Of a stretch of 35,147 bases of DNA, positions 1 to 9,500 are shown in pieces. The stretch's first letter is position 1; every line of letters begins with the position of its first letter. The notes beneath the pieces were generated by a model. That model saw only the letters and a program-made list of their open reading frames with translations. It was not told where the DNA came from and made no database searches. The position numbers and the translations under genes are program-made. The stretch comes from Ectocarpus siliculosus (lineage: Eukaryota > Sar > Phaeophyceae > Ectocarpales > Ectocarpaceae): contig FN649733.1 in NCBI GenBank assembly GCA_000310025.1, positions 3,343,971-3,379,117 of the forward strand. The letters run 5' to 3'.

Positions 1-36
1 CAAACCCCCCCCCCCCCCCCCCCCCCCGCCCCCCAA
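1..36. other. poly-C contig edge
   Basis: Almost pure cytosine, broken by one G. It resembles the homopolymer runs beside the N gap and at the right end of the window, so it is probably a low-quality read end and not biology. Confidence 0.7.
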
Positions 37-269
37 ATGCTGTCGCATTGCCAACTCGCTGGACTTTTTTATGGCGAAATTTCCGCAGCGGTGGTACATT
101 CAAGCTGCAATGTTGTAGACGACGCCCACAATGCACTGTGTGTAGCCGGCACTACGAAACGGGATGGTTGGTTTGCGCTTGTCAAAACTTGTGTCGAAAT
201 CGCGCCGTTCCCCCGTCCCACTCCGTGACACCGTCCCCTGTCCCCCCGACGCCTCCGCCTGTACAGTTT

Positions 270-388
270 TTCGATAGCCTGATGTCGTGGCTGCCGGTGG
301 AAGGAGATTGTCCCGATCCGGAAAACGGCGGCATATGCTCTATTTCCGCGGAGAATGCCGCCATGGAGCTCCCCTCTCTGTCATTCAG
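270..388 (+). CDS. Tentative exon of the aspartic protease (C-terminal lobe)
   Basis: An open segment lies between a candidate acceptor (CTGTACAG) and a donor (CAG|GTGCCT). It would encode about 40 residues with two cysteines and end in ELPSLSFR. A Cys-containing stretch followed by 'LP-x-hydrophobic-x-F' is typical of the C-terminal lobe of pepsin-like proteases just before the last strand, and that last strand is encoded at 2515-2679. The donor at 388 leaves phase 2 while the next exon begins in phase 0. Either a small exon is missing between them, or a weaker donor at 398 (phase 0) is used. The 2.1 kb intron would be long. The link to the downstream exons is inferred from this fit alone. 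Confidence 0.3.
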
Positions 389-478
389 GTGCCTCCTGGT
401 TTCACGCTACTTAGGCTAGGCTGCCTTGCTGTGCTATATTCCTGTCTACTGTGTTGGCCTCGTGTTGTTTCTCTCTCC

Positions 479-568
479 GTATGATTGTCTTTCTCTCTGC
501 ATGTAAGACGGCACAACAGGGGTCTGTATGATTGTCTCTCTCTCTGCATGTAGACGGCGTAACAGGGG
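479..568. repeat. Two-copy direct repeat, 47-bp period
   Basis: Two nearly identical segments at 479-522 and 526-568 begin GTATGATTGTCT and end in AACAGGGG. They differ by a few substitutions and one indel. They are probably intronic, and no coding potential is seen. Confidence 0.85.
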
Positions 569-618
569 AAGATGTGTTCCGACCGTTGGTGGCCGTTTTT
601 TCGATCCGTTCCGTGGTA

Positions 619-690
619 TGTTGTTGTTGTTGTTGTTGTTGCTATCGTTGTCGTTGTCGCCGTTGTCGCTGCTGCCGTCGTTGCTAGTTT
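619..690. repeat. (TTG)n / (GTC)n triplet repeat
   Basis: A run of TTG triplets (about 619-640) decays into GTT/GTC/GCT triplets. It is a microsatellite in presumed intronic DNA. Confidence 0.9.
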
Positions 691-817
691 TTCGCTGGTA
701 GGGCGTACACCAAAAGTCCTGGGCAAACGTCGCCCCATTTTCCTACAGTAGATGGCTAGATTTCCGGACGATGGTCATGGAGCGATTGCTCGACACGACT
801 CGCAGGAATAAATTAAC

Positions 818-894
818 ATCAATTAGATTAATATCAATAGATTAATATCGATAGATTTATATCAATTAGATTAATATCAATAGATTAATATCGA
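818..894. repeat. AT-rich direct repeat, 34 bp identical, 43-bp spacing
   Basis: Positions 818-851 and 861-894 are identical over 34 bases and are built from ATTAATATC / ATCAAT sub-units. The tract is strongly AT-rich compared with its surroundings. Partial extra units flank it on the left from about 811. Confidence 0.9.
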
Positions 895-899
895 CTGAT

Positions 900-2514
900 A
901 GGAGAATACCAATTCGAAGCGGAGAGAGAGCGTTGGTTTGAGTGCGTGTGGGTTGGTTGTTGACTAGGTGATGGTCATGACGCCATGGCACACTTGGTGG
1001 AACGCATGCTCATGGCGTCTAGTTTGTTGCCAAGATTGCGTCAAGACCATCTCATCGGACTGGTGTTGTCTGATACGTTGGCTTTTTTTTTCGTCCTCGG
1101 TTCACAGCGGTAGCGGCATCATGCGTTTTCTTTTTGTTTTGGCCTGGGTATCGGGTGCTTATTTTGATCGACAGCGGAGAATGCCCCATGTTTCTTCCGG
1201 GCACGCACGCCTGATCGGCACCTCGAAAAGAGAGACAAGCAGTCGCGTCGGTTTCGAGTGCCACTTCACTACCTTGGATTTCATGCTACCCGGGTCTGTA
1301 AAACGTTTCACTGTGGCTAACCCTCACCCTACACTGCTAGGACCTTTTTGCTGGGGTTGACTCAGACTATTGTTGGATTTGATTCACACTCGGAGTGCAA
1401 CGCTGGTGTCCTTGTGCAGTTTCGAAGGCAAAGATGCTTGTGCAACATTTTGGTCCTTTGTATTTGTTTGTCTTTAGGTAGAAGCGCAATGAGCAGCACC
1501 CGACACAAGGGACAACACACTTATAGTGAAGAATGTCTCACTTTGTTGGTTTCGGTCTCGCAACCAACAGCCGGAAGGCACAGGAGCCATCGACTTTGTT
1601 TTTGTTACATTCCCCCCCGAATTGCTTGCTTATGGCTCTCGTGTGCCGGTAGGTTAAGCCAGCACGGGCAGGAACTGTACCTCCCTCTGTCAGCGCTGCT
1701 GCTCGACGAAGATGGAGACCAACCTTCCAACAGCACCAGCACCAGCACCAACGATGGCGTTGACAGACGACTCTGCGTCACTCGAGAGGCCACCATTCGC
1801 CAGGTCTCGCGCCGTGTGAAACGTACAATTGCATGCCGGTTGCCGTATCGTACTACACCGAATCGTTTGAACGTCGCGGTTTCGAGGGGTCCACGGTTTC
1901 ACTCGAGATTTGCCGTAATTCCGCATTCTTACGCCGTAGCGTACCGTGCAAGAGTGCCGTGTCGTTCTGTAACCGTGGCTGAGACGTCACCACGAGGTCA
2001 TACGGTAGGAAATCCCAGGGAACCGAGGTGACCATTAAAACACGAAAGTAAAGCACAAAGAACATACAACTTTGTCCGGAAGAAGGAGCGAGCAAGAGTT
2101 GCTGTCGAGCGGCAGCGGCACCAACAGCAACAGGAAGGAGAAACGAGACAGGCTAGCCCGCGCCATAGTGAAGCTCTCCGGTCGCGATTTTCACCGTAGC
2201 TCCCAGTGGCATCGCTGAGCGCAAGGCATGCATCTATCGGGCGTCGTTGTCCATAGCTTTTTATTTTGTCGCCCACGGTTGTTCTCCTGCTTGTCCGCAC
2301 GCACCGATTGATACCGATTTGGTGTCGCGCTTTTGTTCGTGACTTCTTCGTATCGTCATATGTTGTCCTTTAGTTTTGGTATTGATGTTCGGGGTCCGTT
2401 TCCTCAGCGTCTGAAACAGCGTGGACAACCGCCCACTAGACACTCCAATGCCCGCCCCGGTTTAAGCAACAGTTTCCCATCAACAATCCTTCCATGAAAA
2501 TCCTTTTACGGCAG
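900..2514. other. Presumed intron or non-coding DNA, no gene recognised
   Basis: Open frames here (for example 1348-2031 plus) have no recognisable domain and no consistent exon structure. An AGCACC-type triplet run occurs at about 1731-1752 and a CAG/CAA-rich patch at about 2105-2140. If 270-388 and 2515-2679 belong to one gene, this stretch is its intron, possibly with a missed small exon. Confidence 0.4.
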
Positions 2515-3599
2515 TCCGGGTGGGTCTTCGAGCTGCCCTCCATGCAGCCAGTGGTGTCCCTAGGCACCCTCCCGCTGAGGTCGCTTTACGCCGTCGTGGA
2601 CACCGAGATCGGTCGCGTCGGCCTTGCACAAAAGGGAGATGTCGGAGATTCCGCCCTGGGAAACGCCGGCAACAACACGGTGAGAACCTACCCCTTCCTC
2701 TACCCCCCCCGATTGCAGGCAGAGTTATTGGGGCTTGGGGGTGTGTGCCGGTGGCAGCCACGGGGCATTTTCAGCATTCATTGGCATTTGCCTCGAAACC
2801 CTAGTGTCTGGTGGTCTGGTTTCGGTAGTGAGGTAGTCCCCGAATGGCATTAGCTCTGGTGGTGGTGTTGACATATTGTTGTCGCTGTCACTGTGGTGGT
2901 GCGGTGATCTATCTGCTACGGTTGTTTTCTGGTGGTGTTACTGGTGCCGTTATTGTTGATGTCGTCAGTACTAACCAAGCGTCACTCCGCGCTCCCTCCC
3001 TCCCTCCCTCCCTCCCACCCCCCCGTCCTACTTGAACCTCTCGCTTCTCCTACCGGATGAAACAGAGCTGCAACGCCGCCGCGGTGTGCGTGGGAATGCA
3101 AAGGTTCCAGGAGTCCTACAACGCGTGCGAAGACCCTTCCTGCTCCTACTATTATCTCACGGCACGTTGTCTTTCGTCGTACCCCTCGCTGTTGCGCGAA
3201 TATGGGTTAGATGTGACCGCCCTATTGACATCATTGCTGCCTGTGTTGTCATTGTTGTTGTTTTAGTTGTTGCTGTGGGTGCTGTTACTGACGCTGGTAC
3301 CAGCATTCGACATTTTTTTCTTACACCTCCCCCCGCTACAATTTATCGCTACGTCGCTCTCTTCGTCAGAACCTGGACAATGAAACCATGACGTGCAAAT
3401 CGACCGGGATCATGACGATCCTGGTATGGGTGTTTGGGATGTTTTTCGGCATAACTGAGATGGCTGGTCACTTTCTCCGGTGAGTCTCGCTGCTGTTCCA
3501 GACAGTCCATTCAGAGTAGGTTCCACTAGGCACCACACCCCCCGGACAACAATTGAAAACTCGACTGGTCCATGGCGAAGAGGATGCTACATTCGAAAG
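2515..3599 (+). CDS. Pepsin-family aspartic protease, C-terminal exons with membrane anchor (5' partial)
   Basis: The exons join in phase as 2515-2679, 3066-3161, 3370-3479 and possibly 3530-3599. The first carries the end of the pepsin C-terminal lobe: SLGTLPLRSLYAVVD then RVGLA, equivalent to the family's 'GD-x-FLR-x-YYTVFD...RIGFA'. The second is a Cys-rich module (C-N-A...CVGMQ...NAC...PSC) ending YYYLT. The third adds a Cys and one membrane span (residues like TILVWVFGMFFGI) and ends GHFLR. The intron after 3161 has a GC donor (ACG|GCACGT). At 3479 translation can either stop at once (CGG TGA) or splice through a strong GTGAGT donor into 3530-3599, which itself ends in a good donor (AAG|GTAGGT). 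The catalytic Asp motifs (DTG/DSG) are not in these exons and presumably lie upstream. The product is likely a membrane-bound secretory-pathway or cell-surface protease. The family call is from memory of the fold's C-terminal signature. Confidence 0.6.
2993..3020. repeat. (TCCC)n microsatellite
   Basis: About six CCCT/TCCC units. They act as the pyrimidine-rich tract upstream of the acceptor at 3065 in the aspartic protease gene. Confidence 0.9.
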
Positions 3600-3814
3600 G
3601 TAGGTTTTCGGGAAGCTCTCGGCGAGAAGGTTCCAACGCGACTATGGTCGGCACCGTTGCCGTTGCTGCTGCAGTAGGCATCGACCTTTGACAATCGGTC
3701 CAGGGGGTGTGGTATCTTGCGCAATCTGCGGGCCTCGAGGTGAAACAGCAGTCGTGCGCTCTTTCTTCTCAGCGTTGCTCGGACGAATGGCGTTCGAAAA
3801 TCGTGCACGACGAA

Positions 3815-3895
3815 CCAGAAATATCGAGCTCTGGGCGATAACTTATGCGAGATTCAGGAAATATCGAGCTCTGGTCGATCAATCCTGCGAGAGAA
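3815..3895. repeat. 40-bp tandem repeat, two copies
   Basis: The 17-base core GAAATATCGAGCTCTGG occurs at 3818-3834 and 3858-3874. The flanks are also similar (CGAT...TGCGAGA), giving two diverged 40-bp units in non-coding DNA. Confidence 0.8.
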
Positions 3896-3899
3896 TATT

Positions 3900-4190
3900 C
3901 CTGGTGTGATATCGACGGACACCAACTCCTGACGCGCGATAAAATACAAGTATTAGGAAGATATTATCTGTATGCTACGGGGGGATGAAGGAGGAGGAAC
4001 GATGGCTCGCCTGATACCATCCGGAATTCTGATTTATGAAAATATGTAACCTCCGGCATTCCGAACGATGGAAACATGTGCCCGACGGAATTATGAATGT
4101 CGAAAATATGCAGCGCATACTACGGCGGGACCGGTGTCGGCCTTCGAGGACACGAGCACCACCAGGGGTGGGAGTTCCACACGGGTCGAC
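3900..4190. other. No feature recognised
   Basis: Downstream of the aspartic protease. Weakly repetitive AT-rich words (GAAAATATG) recur, but no exon with conserved features was seen. Confidence 0.4.
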
Positions 4191-4193
4191 TCA

Positions 4194-4560
4194 TAGAGGC
4201 GTGTCTTGGGAAGGTGAGCTGACAAAGGGAAGAAACAGTTCTTGGGGAATTGTGGCGTAGTTTTGATCGTACTGTAGTGATCCCGACCTCTCGTTGGTGC
4301 TCATGGTCTCGTTGCAGCTTGTTGAGGCGTGCTGAGGAAGGTGAAGGGGACGGGAATGTTTGGGGAATCCTGACGCAGTGTGATCGTTGTATATGGTAGT
4401 TATTCCGGCCTCTCTCGTCCGAGGCGTTTTGGGGGAAGGTGAGCTGACAGCAGGGAAGAAGCAATTCTTGGGAATGCTGACGGCAGTTTTGGTCGATGTA
4501 AGTCATTCCGCCCTCTTTCGTCATGTGCTTGCTCATGGCCTCGTTGTAGTTGCTCCCATT
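4194..4560. repeat. Diverged tandem array, three units of about 97-140 bp
   Basis: Units begin with GAGGCGT at about 4195, 4323 and 4420. Each contains GGGAAGGTGAGCTGAC-like sequence, a GGGAAGAA-TTCTTGGG block, a TTTTGATCGT/TTTGGTCGAT block, a CC(G)CCTCTCGT block and, in the first and third, a GCTCATGG-CTCGTTG tail. The second unit is shorter. They are open in several frames, but the frames shift between units, so this is not a protein repeat. Confidence 0.75.
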
Positions 4561-4564
4561 GCCA

Positions 4565-4915
4565 TGCTCTTGCTTGCCCTTGGCTTACACTGTCACTTCT
4601 TTGTCCGGGCACCCCTCATCCCTCGTCATTCTGCTTGGCCATCCAAACCCTATTCCCCACTAAACACAAACCCCTACACCTGTCGCTCCCTCTTCTTTCC
4701 GCTCCGCATTTTTTGTCATGTCCTGGTCATTCGCCCGTCTTTGCCAGGCGACGCGATCGGCGGGACTATCACCGCCTCATCACGAGCGAACCGACTGAGG
4801 ACTAACCGCTAACCGGGTTGCTTTGGCTCGGCCAGCACACCAACAGCGTCCTCTAATTAGCTCTCAACAACACAACAGAGCTCAGCCCCGTATGTTCCAG
4901 AAGCTGGAATAGTAG
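4565..4915. other. No feature recognised
   Basis: Pyrimidine-rich, non-coding-looking sequence between the tandem array and the hairpin cluster. No conserved exon seen on either strand. Confidence 0.4.
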
Positions 4916-4920
4916 TTGTC

Positions 4921-4965
4921 CCCGACATATCGCTGTCCGAGCAGCGCGGTTCCCGATATATGTCG
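4921..4965. repeat. Small inverted repeat with CCCGA(C/T)ATA motif
   Basis: CCCGACATATCG (4921-4932) faces CGATATATGTCG (4954-4965), an imperfect palindrome with a 21-base loop. It shares the CCCGATATA word with the hairpin at 5040-5104. Confidence 0.65.
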
Positions 4966-5039
4966 TGGAAATAATTCCTTGGCATAACAACCTAGGCTGC
5001 TACCTAAATCGTTTGTTCAGAGTCCTTGTCCCAGTTGCA

Positions 5040-5104
5040 CAGGTCCCGATATAAAACGCGGTGATTTTTGTCTTTCACTACACCGCGATGTATCGGGACC
5101 CCTG
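5040..5104. repeat. Hairpin with 24-base arms
   Basis: The left arm 5040-5063 (CAGGTCCCGATATAAAACGC...) pairs with the right arm 5081-5104 (...GATGTATCGGGACCCCTG) with a few mismatches around a 17-base loop. No U-run follows and no gene lies next to it. Confidence 0.8.
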
Positions 5105-5109
5105 CTGTA

Positions 5110-5790
5110 TCGAATTATGCAGTTGGTACCATATAGATGTTCGTGCCTGCGTCCATTCCGCGGAAAGACCCGCTTCGCGATAAAAATAGTATTTATGGGT
5201 TCCTTCTCAGCCTTAACATTGTCAGGGTCCCTGTGGCTGAGGCTCTATATATTTAGCGGGTGGGGGTAAGGTTATTATAGTGAAATTCGCCTGGCTCGAA
5301 AGACTTTGACTTGAGTTGGTTCTATGAGGCTTTGTTGTGTGCCTGTTGGACTTCGGAGTTCATTCCCCGCCTCTGGTGGCGTGTGTCTCTCTTTCTGTGG
5401 CTGTGCGGCTTGGGGCAAGAAAGAAGCTGCTACATATGCAAGTGCGAAAAGAAATATACAAGGGTCCGAAACGACACACTCTCCCATCGGTACTGTTGCC
5501 TCCTGTGCAGTCACTGCGAGGAGCCCGTGCGGTGCTTGCAAACGCAACCGAGCGCTGCCATTGTGGTAGTAACCATACCGCGGGTTCCTACTTTTGAGAC
5601 GGAACCGTCCTTGGAATGGTCGCGGTAGCCTCTTGATGGTGAATATCAAGCGCTATCATGCCCCGCGGCACCTGTGAAGCACTGGCTGCACGAGAGGCGG
5701 CAGCATTGAGCGGCTGCGTCCTAGCGTTTTAGACCAAGAACCCGCAACTTGTTTCCCCGAGCAAAAATACGATTGAAGTGTGCGCTACTT
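5110..5790. other. No gene recognised
   Basis: Short open frames on both strands overlap one another (for example about 5311-5628 plus) and have some cysteines, but their spacing matches no zinc-finger family I know. Treated as intergenic between the aspartic protease and the convergent DUF819 gene. Confidence 0.35.
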
Positions 5791-5792
5791 AG

Positions 5793-5883
5793 TGGATGCT
5801 GCAGAATGCCTTCGCCATGGAACTTCTCAATTCGCCATGAAACTCCTTGACTTGAGAAGTTCAAGGATGCTTGCAGAATGGAA
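5793..5883. repeat. Nested direct and inverted repeats
   Basis: GGATGCTGCAGAATG near 5794 and GGATGCTTGCAGAATGG near 5866 form outer direct repeats. Between them, GAACTTCTCAA (5820-5830) and TTGAGAAGTTC (5852-5862) form a perfect 11-bp inverted repeat, and TTCGCCATG is duplicated directly. The whole could fold into a hairpin bracketed by direct repeats. Confidence 0.85.
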
Positions 5884-6573
5884 GGGACGGAGCGGCAGAT
5901 CGCAACTTCGGAGCACACGAGAAAACAACGCAGTCCCGAAGACAGACAACATTTTGCCCTACACCGAGGGCACGCATTCTCTCTCGATCTTCGCTGCATG
6001 TGCGAACATGGAACACGTCATGTACAGACGTTGGTGGGCGTGTTTGTTTTGGTTCTAGTTTAAGAAAAAAATCAGTTTGGGGGACGCAGTGTTTGTTGCT
6101 ATGTATACCTCGAGCTTGCTGCAGGTGAGGCGCGGTACTTGCCAATGGCGCTCCTCGCGACGCTTGAAAAAATCGCTGTCGGCTATGAGACGACGAAAAG
6201 TAGCAACAACAACGACGACACCCAAAAAAAGGAGGCCAGAACTGCACTGCAGAGCAACAGATTAAACCTCGGCGGGTTGATTCCCGGCCGGAACGACTAA
6301 GTAATCATCTGATTGGATGAAGCTCTTGAGTTTCTACGTGGCCGCGAGCAACTGTTGTAGCACAACACCAACTACGCGCACGCCAGCCGCACCAGCACAT
6401 GTTAATACTCACTCACGCACGTACCCTTGTCGAAATTTCACTCGTGATGGTATGTATATATATGCATACATGTTTCCGTTTTCCGCGCTGGAAAGTAGGC
6501 TGAACGAAACCGTCTCGGAATAAAAAAAAACAAACACACACACACACAGAAAAGGACGCCTGCCAACCATTGA
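5884..6573. other. Region downstream of DUF819 (3' flank)
   Basis: No exon recognised. Because the DUF819 gene reads leftward to its stop at 6574, this is its 3' UTR and flank. A (CA)n stretch lies at about 6534-6548 and an AT-rich TATATATGCATAC patch at about 6453-6472. Confidence 0.4.
6534..6548. repeat. (CA)n microsatellite
   Basis: Alternating AC run just beyond the DUF819 stop codon. A similar short run lies at about 9577-9588 within an intron. Confidence 0.85.
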
Positions 6574-9500
6574 TCAGACTCCTGCGCCTGCAACGAGGGC
6601 CTTGAGAAATGCGTGCCCGATTCCCACGCCAATGAAGGTCGCTGTAGCATAGCCGAGTACGCCAGTCAACAGCGCAGGAAGGACCTGCTCAACATGACAA
6701 AACAAAAAACAGCCGAGGGGACACGAAAAAAGAACACACGAAATGGCAGCAAATTGTCACCAGAAACTTTCGCGAGAACATGTGAGTTGCAAGCAAGAAA
6801 CCACACAGCATACCAAGAAAAAAAAAAGGAGGCGAGCATTCAAATTTAATAGTCAGCAACCAACTGGTTGCTGAAACTGGACCGCGCGAGGTCACTTTGG
6901 GCGGGATGACGCCTGTTCGCTTGGAATGAGCCAGAACCTTCGGGCACGACAACAAAACAACACAAGCAATAGTGTCGCGGTAGCAGCCGTACTATCTGCC
7001 TGGTTCAGCTCCTTGCAGCAAATAAAGTTGCCTCGGATCCAAACTGAATGCCAAGGGCCCCCGACGGCCAAATCGAAAACACCGGTTGAGGCGCGTGCCG
7101 CAGCGGTTTCTTTCCCATTTATGGGAGAGTAGTGTCGGAGGTGCATCCCAACTATCACCCCCCCTTGTGAAACCCGACACGTTTCGGTTCTTCAAATGAG
7201 GCATCCAATCAGCACCAACCAACACGGGGCGCGAATCGCCCAACCCCGTGCTCATCCTTCCCAAAAGGCACACATTCTCGAGTGAACTCCTTCATACATA
7301 TAGCGAAAAGAAAAAGCAAAAACTCGCCAGGTTTTTCCAGCCCTTAGCAGCAGCCATGGCCGCGGCGGTGGTTGGCCCTCCGACGTTCGCGTTAGACGCC
7401 AGGGCCAGCTCTCGGAAGGGCAGTCGGAAGAGCCTCCCCACGCCGACGAGCACGCCGAAGTGGACCGCAATCTGATTGGTCGGTTCACGAGCCGGTCGCG
7501 GAGTTGTTCTATGCAGGGGCTCCGTAGACGTGATTGGTGAGTGAATGGGACGGGACGCAAAAACGAAAAAAACAAATCCCCCGAGGTTCCCACACGGCAG
7601 GCAGCATGGCATGTTGCCTGATAATAACGTCTCGTATGTACTTCGAAGTAGTACGCCTCACGGGGGAGTGACGGTGCCTCCATATGAAGCTCAACGAAGA
7701 GGTGCACGTCGGACCCGGCCGGCAACTTTCTATGGGGAGCCGGCAGGGTCAGAAATTGCGCCATCTTGCGCGGCGCGTGTGTGAACATGTTGTGCTACGA
7801 TGCGGTGAGGAGGAGGTCGGAGTGAAGTTGTGCAAGCCAAACGATGTCCAAAGGCAAGCAAGGGACGGAAGAGAACTGCGATCGAAAACGGTTGCCTGAC
7901 TCGTTGCCACCAATGCAATCGAAACAACATCACTATTAGTGAAAAAAACACTCCACTCATTCTGCATACAAGAATGAAAGAAAAAACAGCACTCACGCCA
8001 CACGGGGCGGTTGCAGGGAGATCCCCTTTGAATTTCACCCAGAGTGAATCCACAAGGCTGACCTCAAAGGCGGACGTGGTCTATCCTATCTATTCGCGGG
8101 ATAGCTCGAGTAACTCTATTAGGGTGGAGAAGAATCTCGATTGACGACTCGTGCACGATGTCCTCGATCACGCAAAATTCGACGCAGTGAAAAGTGTTCC
8201 CTTGCAGGATGCAGCTCACTCCAGCACGCTGCTCGCCTCACACCTAACTGCGATGTTCGGTCGATGCCGTTTCAGCCTGGCCGGTGCACTAGCCCTGGCT
8301 GATGTGTAGGGACGCGGGGTCAGCGGCAGAATCACTGTGCCACGAAAGCTCACACGCAGCACTAGGGTCCCCGTGAATCGAGCAAACAAAGTTTCCATTC
8401 CCCCCCCCCTTCCAGGAGAACCCTCAAGGAAGGGTCCCGGCGATTCGAACAAACAACATGTATATACGTCCAACGAAGAACAGCATCCCACTCACGATGT
8501 GTGCATCTACCCCAGAAAGCCAGACCAAACACTGCACGCAAGTGAGCACGCGGCAAAGGCAAATTTACCCACCTGCACGAGAGAGAAGACCAACAGTGAC
8601 GGCGCCGTCCCCATGACGACGGCGAGGCTGCCCTGCGCCCCCGTCACCGCGAAAAAGAGCTGCATCAGCAGGATCCCCAGCTGTCGGCGTCGTGTTTCAG
8701 CGGCCACGGGGGCACCGCACCCGAAGAGGCAAATACATGCAGCACCGAAGGAAGGCAGAGACATGTTATCAAGTATTATCACATCTGCAGTACAAAACAA
8801 ATGTACTGGTATTCAACTAGGTATACTTGACGAAGGATGAAGAGAGCAGGGTGGAAACGAATGGAGGAAGTCGGCGGGGGTGAGGGGGGAGGCAGCAGGA
8901 AACTGCCGTCATGTGAAAGCCAGACAGTGAAAGGCAATTGAAACATCGGCAGCGCGACAATCCGACAGAGAAGGTTTCGTTGTGGTCCAGGATTCGAGCT
9001 CTTTAGTCAGAGAAGCAAGGTCCCAAGGCCGGTAGAAACAGTCGACAACCACGCTTCCAAAATCGGACGACGGAAACACAAGGTACAGACAAAAGGCGGT
9101 ACCAACACAAAAAAACTGGTACAAGAATTACAACTTGTGAAGAATACCGCGCTAACATAGATACAGGACAGAAGACGGTTCAAAACTAGCAAACCACGTG
9201 ATTCTGCCGTACACAAAACGCACCCAACAGCGTCGAATCCGACAGCATCACCTGTGCGCCAACGGAACCCAGCCTCCCCACCCACGACGGGGCCGCCGTG
9301 GCCCCAGCTACCGTCACCAGCGTTACCAAGGGGCTGCAAATACTCGAAGCAATCGAGGGCAGACACATTATTGTAGGGAAAAGTGTCAACATGAAGGAAG
9401 TGGGTGTTCGAGACGGGTGTAAATGTGCAAGAGTGGAAGGGGATATATGTCAAAAAGTAGAGACAGCATGCGAGCAGCGAACGCCTGGAAATGCGGCGGG

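Noticed and set aside
5311-5628. Cys-rich open frame that could be a zinc finger
   Set aside because: Cysteine spacing fits no RING, PHD or ZZ pattern, and two other frames are open over the same bases.
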